Positions 1-10,537 of a DNA stretch of 64,000 bases are shown here, in pieces. The position numbers were made by a program, and so were the translations under genes. Source of the DNA: Annona cherimola (taxonomy: Eukaryota; Streptophyta; Magnoliopsida; Magnoliales; Annonaceae). The notes below the pieces were generated by a model that saw only the letters and a program-made list of their open reading frames with translations, was not told the origin of the DNA and made no database searches. Location of the stretch: contig CM059975.1 of NCBI GenBank assembly GCA_030490835.1, positions 10,111,579 through 10,175,578 of the forward strand, read 5' to 3'. How positions within the stretch are numbered: position 1 is the stretch's first letter; every line of letters begins with the position of its first letter.

Positions 1-735
1 TGCATATGCAGTCAACATCATGACCCACGAAACAATGCTTGGTCTTGGAACTCTTTGGAAGTATTTTAAAGCTGAATCCAAGTCACAGATCTGAACAAAC
101 CCATCAATCATCAAATTCCAAGAAATTGCATCTTTCACAGGCATCTCATCAAAAAACTTTGACCCCAAACTCATCTCTTCATTCTGTGTGTACCCAGCCA
201 GCATTGAGTTCCATGAAACCATATCCTTGTCTGGCATCTCATCCAGCAATTTCCGTGCATCACCGAACAGTTTATTCTTTGCATACCCTGATATCATTGC
301 ATTCCAGCAAGCTAGGTCTTTATTACCTGGCATGCGATCAAATAGATCCCTTGCCTTTCGAAGCTCCCCATTACGTGCATAGCAAGTTATCATTAGAGTC
401 CAGGAGAAAACGTCTCTTGTGGGCATTTGTTCAAACAGCTCAGTAGCTTCACAAACTTGATCATTGTAAGAGTACCCAGCAATCATGGAATTCCACGAAA
501 CCAAGTTCTTGAACTGCATCTGATCGAATACGTGCCTCGCATCCCTGATTCTTCCGTTCTTGGAGTATGCCGAGATCATGGAATTGTAAGTCACTGTGTT
601 CCGGCGCGTCATCTTCTCGAAAATTCTAATCGATTCTTCAATTCTGCCAGATTTGGCGAATTGGGTTATCTTCAGATTATTGTTATAGACAAGCGATCCA
701 ATTTCAATTGCGACGGATTTGTTTTTGGGTCCCAT
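1..735 (-). CDS. PLS-class pentatricopeptide repeat protein, N-terminal part (cut by window edge)
   Basis: An open frame runs without a stop from an ATG at 735-733 to the window edge, giving the first 245 residues. It consists of consecutive PPR motifs of about 31-35 residues, with typical plant PLS signatures such as VTYNSMISAYSKNGRI, NLVSWNSMIAGY, KDMVSWNSMLAGY and SIVSWVMMLTAYA. Repeats end in forms like ARHVFDQM and ARDLFDRMP. Plant PLS proteins of this kind bind organellar RNA and commonly take part in C-to-U editing or processing; the E/DYW tail, if present, lies outside the window. The start was chosen because the ATG at 735 is the first in frame with the repeats, whereas nearby upstream ATGs are out of frame or followed at once by a stop. 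No transit peptide is obvious in the short leader (MGPKNKSVAIEIG). The family is certain; the exact orthologue is not. Confidence 0.9.
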   Translation of the reverse strand, partial: MGPKNKSVAIEIGSLVYNNNLKITQFAKSGRIEESIRIFEKMTRRNTVTYNSMISAYSKNGRIRDARHVFDQMQFKNLVSWNSMIAGYSYNDQVCEATELFEQMPTRDVFSWTLMITCYARNGELRKARDLFDRMPGNKDLACWNAMISGYAKNKLFGDARKLLDEMPDKDMVSWNSMLAGYTQNEEMSLGSKFFDEMPVKDAISWNLMIDGFVQICDLDSALKYFQRVPRPSIVSWVMMLTAYA

Positions 736-1245
736 TACATGGATCTGAGGTGCTCCTGATCATCTGTGAAGGGGAAATTCAGTGACGGCTGGTTCCCGCT
801 CTAAACATTCGAAAAAAAGCGGCGGGGAACGAAAGCGGCTTCAGTCGAACGCGCTCGGCGGAACTCATGGTGGAAACTCCTCCGAGAAATGTGATTTTTT
901 TCGTCGTTTTTTTAAAAGCCATCCGCTAGATTCAAAATATAATTTTAAACGTTGATCGTGAAATTATTAAAATCAGATTAGATTAATTAATGAAATGTAA
1001 TTGAAGAATTTCAAAGATAGTTGTAATTTTTTTATATGAATAATATATCGAAAGGTGATATATTTTTCTGATCAGTCAAGGCAATATATATTATTTTAAT
1101 TAGATATGTGTAAAAAAAAGTTTTTTTTTGTTGATAAAATTACGTCATATCATTTTTTATGTTATAAATATACTTTTTTATAACTTCCGCTTACTAGTTT
1201 TTTTTTTCTATATAACTAAGTTACGTAAAAGTAATTTTACATAAT
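736..1245. other. 5' flank of the PPR gene
   Basis: This is the upstream region of the leftward PPR gene. The first 150 bases are moderately GC-rich and probably hold the 5'UTR and core promoter. From about 890 it becomes very AT-rich with poly-T runs. No second gene and no clear regulatory motif is seen. Confidence 0.4.
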
Positions 1246-2305
1246 TAGGGGTGCAAGCTCATAAAATTTAGATTCGCCTAAATCCTAATCTTAATCTTAT
1301 TTCTAAAATTTCAACTTTAATCGTAATCCTATTTATAAACTTAAACCCTAATTTTATTTTTAAAATTTGGGTTCAAGTTGAATTTCAGGATAGAATTTGC
1401 ATTGAAATTATTCTATATATATATTTTTATCAATCTTAGACTTATTCAACTTTAAATATATCATTAAAAAATCAAAAATAATAATTTTCTATTTTCAATT
1501 AAAAATCCAAAAGTACTTAAGAATATAAAGAAGAAAATTTTCATTTAAATATTCTTTTTATATTAAGTAAAGTAATAGTTTCCATTAAAAAAAATAGAAT
1601 AGTAGTCATTTCTCATAAAGAATAGACAAGTAGCTTGTTTTGCAAAATGAAAAAGTACATTATTTTTTTATTATGTAATTTAATATTAATATCATAACCA
1701 TATACATAAACATTAATATCTAATTATAAGAAAACCTTATAATATCAATTATAATAAAAAAAATATTCAACAATCATAGTATTAAGTCAAATAAAATTAT
1801 AACAAATTTATTTCAAGTAGAATAAATATTTAGCCACTAATATAATATTGAAACAACCAAATGATAACATTATACATATGTAGTTAAGTTACAACATCAA
1901 ATAAAACATCTCAAGTTCTAAAAATAATTTTCATTTTTTTCTCTTGAAACTACCACTCAACCAAACTCTTTTTTCCTAAAAAAATTTAAAAATATTATAT
2001 TATATAATTGAACTTAAGGAGGAATAATGCTTATATATGATATAAAATAAATATAATATATATAAGAGAAATGAGGATGGATTTATATATAGTATAAAAT
2101 AAATATAAAATATGAGTTATATATTATCCGAGTTCAAGTTGATTGGGTTTGGGATTAGCTTAACCTGAGACCAAATTCTGTAAATTCGCGTTTAAGTTGA
2201 ACTTAGAAAATCGGGTTTGGGTAGAATATTAGGTGGTTTAACATTGCTTTAAATTGAGTTTAACGTGCCGGATTCAGGTTGAGCCCGACCCAAATTGCAC
2301 CCCTA
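1246..2305. mobile_element. hAT-like non-autonomous DNA transposon
   Basis: The element is bounded by a perfect 11-bp terminal inverted repeat, TAGGGGTGCAA at 1246-1256 and its complement at 2295-2305. Subterminal sequence at both ends carries short GGGTT/GGGTTTGGG and GACCC motifs, as is common in plant hAT-type elements with TAGGGGTG ends. The interior of about 1 kb is AT-rich and holds no transposase frame. An 8-bp target duplication is not clear: the flanks ACATAATT and ACTCATAA only partly agree. The superfamily is inferred from the terminus. Confidence 0.6.
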
Positions 2306-2990
2306 CTCATAACCTTCTTCATTTTTAATATATTTATAATTGATATAAAATTCAATTTAAATTTCATCCAAATTAAGTATGCACATAGGCCTTATTTACT
2401 TAAAAATACGTATGTTTGTGTATAAATTAGAAAAAATAATTATCTCTATTTACATATATATTAAAATTTAATGCGATTCAAAAAATTATTATACACCTAA
2501 TAATAGTATTTTAATTTAGATGTTAAAAATATTACTTAAAATTTAACATTTTTCAAAAAATATTAAAATATTAAAATATTAAAAATAAAAAGAATTACAT
2601 AGAAAAGAAATTTCACACAAGCATTCCCGCTTGCTTATACGAATATCATTTTAGCATTTGTTCTGTACGAAGTTTACTCGTAACGATCAAAATAACAATT
2701 TAATTTTAAGCATAGTTTGATTTAAGAATACAGCTTCTGGAGGTGTTCCCACGGACGAATCTCTCGCCTCTCGCCCGTCTAACGGTTGGACCACCACCAC
2801 TGGAGGAGTGTGGGTCTTGCACATGCCCAGATGGGACACGTGCGAATAGCGATATCTTTTTTAACTTATCTAGATATTTTTAAAAAAAAAAATTAAACAA
2901 TGGGAGCATGAGAAATGCTTATTTTAAAAATAAAAAAAATCCTATCTAAGTAAGCCAAGAAATTTTAGAAAATTTACAGGAACTTATCAA
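2306..2990. other. AT-rich spacer with a small GC-rich island
   Basis: No gene is recognised. A GC-rich stretch at about 2735-2850 contains the palindromic G-box core CACGTG at 2837-2842, a bZIP/bHLH binding site. It may be a remnant of a promoter or of an older element. The rest is low-complexity A/T. Confidence 0.35.
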
Positions 2991-4501
2991 GGTAGTCTAC
3001 AAATATCCTTTCAGAAATTTTAAGGTTACCCCCACTTCTGATCATAATCCCAAAATACATCTACTATACTTTGAAAATTCCAGATATACCCATTGTATTT
3101 GCGTATAATTCCAATATGCCTGCTCCGTTGATGTCCGCCAGTTAACTTATAGACCATCAGCTGTATTCTATGTTTAATTTTCTTAAATACCTAAAATAAC
3201 CCTAGTGTCGAGATCATTACAGTAAGGAAAGGGCGACAGATCTCGGCACGATCATCCCAAGATTGTCGCCATTGAAGCTTAGCTGTGTCTCTGACCTGCC
3301 ATGGCTATCTTTCACCATGACCACACGAGATGTTGAACGCAACCCCCTGCAGTGGAAGCAATAAGGGTGAAGTTGCAGAGCCGAATCTAATTCGTGGCAG
3401 GTAGATAAGATAGGATCGCAAAAAAGGGGGGACCTAGGTGGGATTACTGGCAGGCGACGGGATTCCTTGCAAAGTCAGCAGCATCTTTTTTAGAGTCGTT
3501 CGATCATTTTATCCCTGCTTCACAAAAAACAACAGATCCAAACTTATAAGCGGGTACGATTCCAAGTGATGACACGAATCTAGCGACTTCGTGAAATTTG
3601 CCTCCTCCTAAAGCTCTGAATCCGCTATTAGCGCGCAAAGAGCAACTGCATGCATCTAGAGACTCTATAGGAGAGAGAGTTCTGCGAACCAGAGCGAAGC
3701 CGGCTCTTAAAGGATAGAGCTTGAAGTTGCGAATGCCCTCACCACTAGCCGGGCCTTCCCTATTCTCCGCCGGAGTGGTTCATGCACTGGCGTTTGGATT
3801 GATTTTCCACACATCCACCTTCTTCGAGAAGGCCATTGGCGCTACGAGGTAAACCTTGTCCTGATGGAACCGTAAAAAAATGACAGCTAGATGAAATATC
3901 TAGTGAAGATTTCAACAATTCTCACCAGACTGCTAGTTGAACCCATCGGTTGAAGAAATTCGAGTTCCATGGCCAGAGCGGGAGCTTCTAGATTCATGTC
4001 AAGAAATCAAAAGCCGATGAGACGGCTTTTGCTGCTGCTGGTGGTCCCAGTGGAGAGTCGAGAGTTGCTTGGATTAAAGATAATCGAGGCAGCTCGGTTT
4101 GATGGTTTCAAGCGAGCTACTGTTGGAGACGATTGGGCTTGGTGTTGCTCGAATTTTTTGGCGCCATGTTCTACAGAATTGCCAGATTAATGGGAGCTGC
4201 TATTCAGCATGTCGAAGTGTAATGGGAGCTGTTGTTCAGAATTGTCGGATTAATGGGAGCCAGTGGAAATGCATTATACTCAATCGAAATTTGCAGTGGG
4301 CTTCATGGCCCTTTTGGTCCAGTTTTTATCACGGTGTTTTAGTAATTTTATACATTTTCTAACGTCGTTTTTTTACGTGCGTAACGGAGCGGGCATATTT
4401 AAAATTACATTTAAACATAGTGAACATATCTGAAAATTTTGAAACATATTTAATATATTTAGAATTATGATTAAACATAATAAGTATATTTGTGAAAAGC
4501 C
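2991..4501. mobile_element. Mutator-like non-autonomous element A (long TIRs)
   Basis: The first about 140 bp (2991-3130) and the last about 140 bp (4370-4501) are inverted copies of each other. Both contain ordered blocks such as CAAATAT, a CAGATAT-type block, and an inner CTCCGTT-type block. The TIRs and the GC-richer interior resemble element B at 4710-6710, including a shared block at 4045-4310 with the phrase GAGTTGCTTGGATTAAAGAT. No transposase is encoded; frames at 3969-4362 are short. A clean 9-bp target duplication could not be fixed: GAAATTTTA occurs at 2959 and 4502, but the left copy lies 23 bases outside the apparent terminus. Confidence 0.65.
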
Positions 4502-4699
4502 GAAATTTTAAATATCGATCCAGCAGTTGACCCGGTCATGGGATGAATCTCACGAGATCAGCCCTCTTTAAATAAAGGGTAACCCACTTACCCTTGCTTT
4601 TTATTATAAAAGATTTATTATATTCAGATTTTCTCGTGCAATTGGCTGTATGGCACAATTGGTTGGGTTTCTCATTTTTTTTTCTTAAACTTTTTTAAA
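4502..4699. other. Spacer between two MULE-like elements
   Basis: About 200 bases separate the two elements. No gene or clear repeat is seen, apart from the left target-site context (T/A-rich) of element B. Confidence 0.35.
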
Positions 4700-4709
4700 T
4701 TTTATTTTA

Positions 4710-6710
4710 GGTTTTTCCTAAATATACCCAGTACGTTTGACCGTAATTCTAAATATATCTACTACATTTCAAAAATCCCATATATGCCCATTACCTTTGT
4801 ACATAATTCCAAATATACCCATTCCGTTAATATCCGTCAGTTAACTTACGAATCATTGGTTGGATTCCAGGTTTAAAATTTTTAAATACCTAAAATACCC
4901 TTAGTGTACAAATATATATGCACTGTCAGAACCCCAAATACTAGTTTACGGTGCTCCATCATCCCAACCCAGTTAAGTTATGGCTATCATCGATCCTTCT
5001 GTAGCTTAACAATTTGCTCAGTTTTCGACAGTCTTCCTTAAGTCCAGCATCAGATTGTCCGTGCCAAAGCTTTGTGCATTGCCATAGCCAATCATCAACG
5101 CTCCTTACTCCATCACGTCATAATCTGATTGGCCACCAAATCTAGCTAGATGTCCAGTCTCAAACGGATGGCGTCATGGTGATGATCGACATCATTGTTG
5201 ATTTGCTTTTATTATTCCTTCAATTGATTGGGAAAGGAGCTGGTGGTTTTTTGCAAATGCCGATTTGAGCTTTCGAATAGGAAGCCGCTACCGAGCTTGC
5301 ACTTTCCGAATTCAGGGAAGGATAAAATGGCACTGTTCCGTGGCTGGAGAATTGGGCGTATTGCTACTGCAATTTTTTGGTGCTTGATAGGTGGTTCGGT
5401 GCCTGGATTTGCCGCTGGCCACTTGGTGCGCTACTTCCTCGTTGCCGGTCAGAGGTGATGAAATGGATTGGAGGTCTGCTGGCTGATAAAAAGCTCGTGG
5501 TGCCATGAATTAATCAACCGGCTGGTGTGGATTGTTGGGTTTTTGGGCTTCCACCTTGGCGGTCAACTATGTGTCTTGGATCCTATTTGTCTCAGCAGTG
5601 GTGCTCAAAATGATTGCTTGAAAATTCTGGTGTCAAGATGATGTTTGATGGTTGTTTTTGCTGGACAACCATGGGTAGAATTGCAAGGGTGGTTGCAATT
5701 GATGGCCAGAGGGTTGCAATCGCTGGACAACCATGGGTAGAATTGCAAGGGTGGTTGCAATTGATGGCCAGACGGTTGCGATCGCTGGTGGTCCAGATGG
5801 AGAGTTGGGAGTTGCTTGGATTAAAGATGATGGAGGCTGCTAGGTTTGATGGTTCTAGGCAAGCTACTGTTGGAAACGATTGGGCTCGGTGCTGCTTGAA
5901 TTTTTGGTTGTTGCCGTAATTTGAAGAAGAACGGCTGCAATGGTTGGATGTTGCTGGAATATGTGGATGCTGAAAGGTGGGCACCGTGTTCTGCAAAATT
6001 GCTAGATTAATGGGAGCTGCTGGAAATGGGTTATACTCGGTCGAAATTTGTAGTGGGCTTGATGGCAGTTGATTGGCAGCCATTGGAAGATTAAAGCTCT
6101 TGCTCGAACAGCTAATGGGGTGTAAAATTTTTCAAAGGTCGCCTTGTTGGAGAGATTTTTGTGGCTGGTATTCGGAGCTTCTTGGCATCAACGGTTGATG
6201 AGAGTGTGAGGATGGCTTGACTTGTGGGAATCTGCTTGCCATATTTTATTTGTTTTTGCCCTTTTCACTTGCCATAGTTGTACACGATTTGGATCCTGCA
6301 ATGGGCACGCTTGATGGGGATTTTCTACTTGCTAGAAATTTTTTCCACAAATGGATTATTAGGTCGAGCATTTAATGGCTGTCAATGGATGATGGCCTAT
6401 GTGGTTTAATGGAGACTTGTCAGAATGGAGAAATACGCGTGATGCAATTGTATGTTTCAGAGGAAGAGAGGAGCTGGACAACATTAGACTCTATCATTCG
6501 CTCCTTTTGGTCAACCTTTTGATCATGAGCATTTTAGTAATTTTACACATTTTGTAACGTCATTTTCTCACATCCGTTATGAAGTTGGCATATTTGGAAT
6601 TACGTGCAAACATAATAGGTATATATATAATGGGTACATATAAGATTTTTGAAACATAATAGATATATTTGAAATTACGTTCAAACGTAATGAGTATATT
6701 TAGAAAACTC
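4710..6710. mobile_element. Mutator-like non-autonomous element B (long TIRs, 10-bp TSD)
   Basis: The element of 2001 bp is flanked by a perfect 10-bp direct repeat, TTTTATTTTA, at 4700-4709 and 6711-6720, the size expected of a Mutator-type insertion. Its ends are inverted repeats of about 130 bp: the left end GGTTTTTCCTAAATATAC matches the inverted right end GAGTTTTCTAAATATAC, and blocks such as TTCAAATATATCTA follow in the same order. The interior at about 4930-6480 is clearly GC-richer than the TIRs and has no transposase frame. That pattern fits a Pack-MULE-like element carrying acquired sequence, but no donor gene is recognised. Short frames at 5228-5458 and 5614-5919 are not convincing genes. 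Confidence 0.8.
5661..5784. repeat. 62-bp tandem duplication inside MULE-like element B
   Basis: Two nearly identical 62-bp units lie head to tail, 5661-5722 and 5723-5784, each beginning CTGGACAACCATGGGTAGAA. They differ at only a few positions, which implies a recent duplication within the element. Confidence 0.85.
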
Positions 6711-6720
6711 TTTTATTTTA

Positions 6721-8596
6721 TATCCAAACCATCCATCATAAGCTCCTGTATCGGTATTTATATGATATGAATAATCAAAATCAAGTTAATTTCATTTTTA
6801 TATACTCCACACAATAAGTATAAATGCTTCAGATTCTTTTTAATTATATTTTTAACATCTTAAATTATAAAAGCTTTCAATTCAGTTGATCTTTTATACG
6901 TAGGTTAAATAAATAGTTTTAAATGCAAGGCATATATTGAATGCCAAAAATCACAAAATCACAAAGGTCGCACAATACAACTGGTTGCATAGGAGAAATG
7001 CCCTACTATATTTATCAATATGCATTTACTTATAATGTAGAAAACCAATTTGATTGGAAACTTAAAATGAAAAGATAAATTTTGCAGGCAGAAATGACTA
7101 GAGGAAAAAAAAAAAAAAAAAAAAGGAAATAATAGCAGGCATAAAATATACAAGATAGTTTTTAAATGAAAAATAGATATAATGATTAGAAATATACACA
7201 ATTGAGAGAGAGCATATTATCACCGTGGGTACACGGGATTAACACCAACGGCGGATCTCAAATAAAGAAGATACGCAGAAAGATATGCACCTTTACGAAG
7301 GTCAAATAGTGATGGGAGTACCAACTGACAGGAATATAGCAATGGAAATTCTTGCGATAGCAGCGGTAATGAAATAACAAACAGGAACATTGCAATGGAA
7401 ATAGAAAGGTTGCAGCTCCCACCACCTTTTGTTTATTCCAAGTTCATGTCAAGTACACATGAGATTGATTGCCGGGGCGATGAGAAATAGTACATAGAAG
7501 TGCTCTTTAACATCAGCACAGACAAATTTGAGGCATTCCGGGAGATGAACAGAAGAAACAACTGACAACGAAATAAAAAAATGAAAAAAAGGCTTTTCAG
7601 CACTAGATACTATACAGTCTGACGCTAACCTGGAGTTTCAACTGAAAGAGCATCAAAATCAAGCTCACCAGGCAGAAACCCCCGGCCCCAACCTTCCATA
7701 CGGATCTACCACCATTCACAGAATGACCTGATATGGAGACAGCAGCCCACCGTATTCATGCACACAATCCAGTCTGTCCAGGAAGCCCATGCAGTGGTCA
7801 TCATTTGGGCAACTGAAACAATAATCATGGCTCGAAATAAAAGAATGCACATCAATTGGCTGTTTGGATTATATCCAAACAAACACCGTCAGTGATGGAT
7901 ACAGCTATGGTAAGTACCATATAATTTTGGTCGAGCTGCATTAAGGCCATGTGGCATATGGCTGTGTGCATCCGGCAGCCATTTCTCTGCCAGCATATCC
8001 AGTAACTAATCTAATACATGTATCAAGGACCATATGGTTTTTACAGGGGCATTTAAAGACAAAACACTTTGGAAACAACATGCCTAAATCAACTAGTGGC
8101 CCATATGGGAAAGATCTAGTGATCAATTTCGGTATCTGATGGCTAGACAAAATGTGGAGGCCAGGGCTCTGCATTATTTATTGCTTTTGTCAATTCTTAT
8201 CTGGGAAGAAGCCCATCATACATGATATTCCATCCTCCTGTTTTTAACTCAAGTGTGCTGCTGCCAAACCAAAAAGCATCTTCCCTAAAAGGTCACTCCT
8301 TTTTACACAGAGTGACAAAGCAAATAACAGAGAGCAGTAGCTGGACCCACATCATATCTAGACATCAGCAGCTGCAATTTGATCAAAACCACATTGGATT
8401 TTTGTATATGACTAGGCCATGTATCCTAGACTATCTTAACATGGCCACCGGCACTTTGACAGCAAGCAGCAAGCCAGCAACATGCCACTTTTGGGCCAGG
8501 TGGACACTGGCTGGCGTCGAGGTGACACACGACTTAGAGAAGAACCCACATACAAGATGGTCTGCATAGATCTCATCCATTTCATGCCCCCGTGCA
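6721..8596. other. Region downstream of PAT1, including its probable 3'UTR
   Basis: The part nearest PAT1 (about 7200-8596) is of moderate base composition and probably includes the 3'UTR and termination region of the leftward gene. Short frames on both strands there (7941-8174, 8222-8569) show no family resemblance and no splice context. A run of A with a few breaks lies at about 7107-7126. From 6721 to 7200 the sequence is AT-rich, without a gene. Confidence 0.35.
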
Positions 8597-10498
8597 CTAG
8601 CTTGGCACTGATTCAGAATTTACTGGTCCAGCACCGTATGCACTGAATCCAGTGATAGGCATGGTCCTCTGGGCAAAATCTAATAACAGCCTCCGCTGAT
8701 GGTCATTGGTGTGAGGAAGGCTTGCACGCAGTAATTCAACTGGCATCTCCTTACCAATAGCTCTTGCAGCATCAGATCCAATAACAGCTGGATTAGACAC
8801 CTGTAAGAGTAATGCCTGCATTATTGTGTCATATTTACCAAGGCAGTACTTGGTTAGCAGCCCAAAGAATGCATCAAATGATGCCTGCCAGAGAGCTCGA
8901 TTAGGAAGACTGTAGCCAGCAGCTACATGTGCATCAGTTAGAAGGTCAGTGGCCCTCTCAAGTAGAGTCTTTATGATGATAGATGCTCCATCTCCAGCAG
9001 GGCTCCCAAGTGGGCGGAGTGGTGGCTGTTCGGGGGAGCAGACCACAGCTGCCAGACAAGCACTGAGACCGCTGAGATCCATACCACGGATGCAAGCCGA
9101 TACTGTTCTTGCAAGGCCCATCGTTGTCTCTGCAGCACTTGAATCTGATGAAAGGCCCCCAAATAAAAACCTAAGGTGCCGGAAAATTGCCATGCAGACA
9201 ATCCGGGTAAGCTCACTGCCAGGATAGAGGAGTTGCAAGTATCTTGTAAGAAGTTTCCTGCCTTTGGGAAGGGAAGCCAGGCGTAAGAATATTAGGTCAT
9301 CCTTGGGGGCAAATCCAACTGAATGACCACTTTTGCTAGGGCCAAGTGGGTCCACCAGCTGGAGTGATGCTGCTAGCCCCTCTAACAGAAGCTGCCGCCT
9401 TCGCCTCAATTGAGAACCCCCGTCCTGAGGCGGATTAAATTGTAAGAGACGGTCAATATCATCAACATCAAGAAGAAGACAGAGACCATCTTCAATGGTG
9501 ATTCTAGCAGCCAGCATTGGCTCTTGCTCCAGGGGCTTCTCGACAAGCTTCTCTTCGCCCTCACCAGAGGCTGAAGATGGAGGATCAACATCGAGGAGTG
9601 GCTTGGGCCTGCGAATGGAAGAGAATGGGAGCCGCCCCAGAGCATCAACCTGAAGATAAGAATGTGATTCATTTGAAGATCGACTTCGTGATGGTAATTC
9701 CCTCAAATGTGTTGGGCAAAAATGATGTTTCATTCTAGAGCCTGCAGTGCTCTTTGCAAGACAAGCTTGGTGGTAATAGTCATCAATGTATGGATCATTG
9801 CTGTGGGTTGCTGCATGTTGCATCCGTAAAATGCTCTCAATTTCTTCAGCTGACATATATTTGGATCTGAACTGCAGGTACCCGCTGTTGCTCTTCTGGC
9901 TACTGGTGTCAGAACTTGGGTGAGAAAATCGCAGGTTCTTGCCTTTTTGTGACATTTTCACTCTTGACTCCCTTGGATCGGCCAACCCATCAAACTTGTT
10001 AATGGAATGTGACAGGGACGGCTGACGACTAAATAGCTGAGATTGCATGGCAGAGAAATGGGCTAAAGTAGATTGAACTTGCTGTAGTCTGTGCTGATGC
10101 TGCTGGGCGGCCAGTAACTGAGAAGCCATCAATCCACTTGGATGTGGCATTTGTTGTTGTAGCAAAGTGGGCAAACGACTTGAATGTTCAACTGAAAGTA
10201 GGCCTGCCTGGTTTAGCCATGGACCATGTGATCGACTACTAAGGGAGATCCCTGGAGAGGGAAGCTGAGAAATACTTCCTCCATACGGTAATGCATGAGG
10301 AAGGCCTTGAAAACGAGGCTGATTTGAGAAAGGAGAGAGATTAGGTGCAGAGAAAGGCATCTGGGAACCTGCACCAATGCCTGGATTGCTCAATTGGTGA
10401 GATTGTCTTGGTGAAGCCTGAGATCGACCTCCAGGTGGAGGATAGGAGGTAAAAGATGATTTAGGCACAAGGACTGGTTCACTGGAACTGTGCTGTTG

Positions 10499-10537
<39 letters not shown>

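Noticed and set aside
39..759. Plus-strand frames of 135, 64 and 110 codons at the left edge
   Set aside because: They are antisense to a clear PPR coding frame on the minus strand.
5592..6083. 163-codon minus frame in MULE-like element B
   Set aside because: It is inflated by the 62-bp tandem duplication, has no recognisable domain, and lacks a credible transcription context.
8222..8569. 115-codon plus-strand frame downstream of PAT1
   Set aside because: No family resemblance. It lies in the probable 3'UTR of the minus-strand gene.
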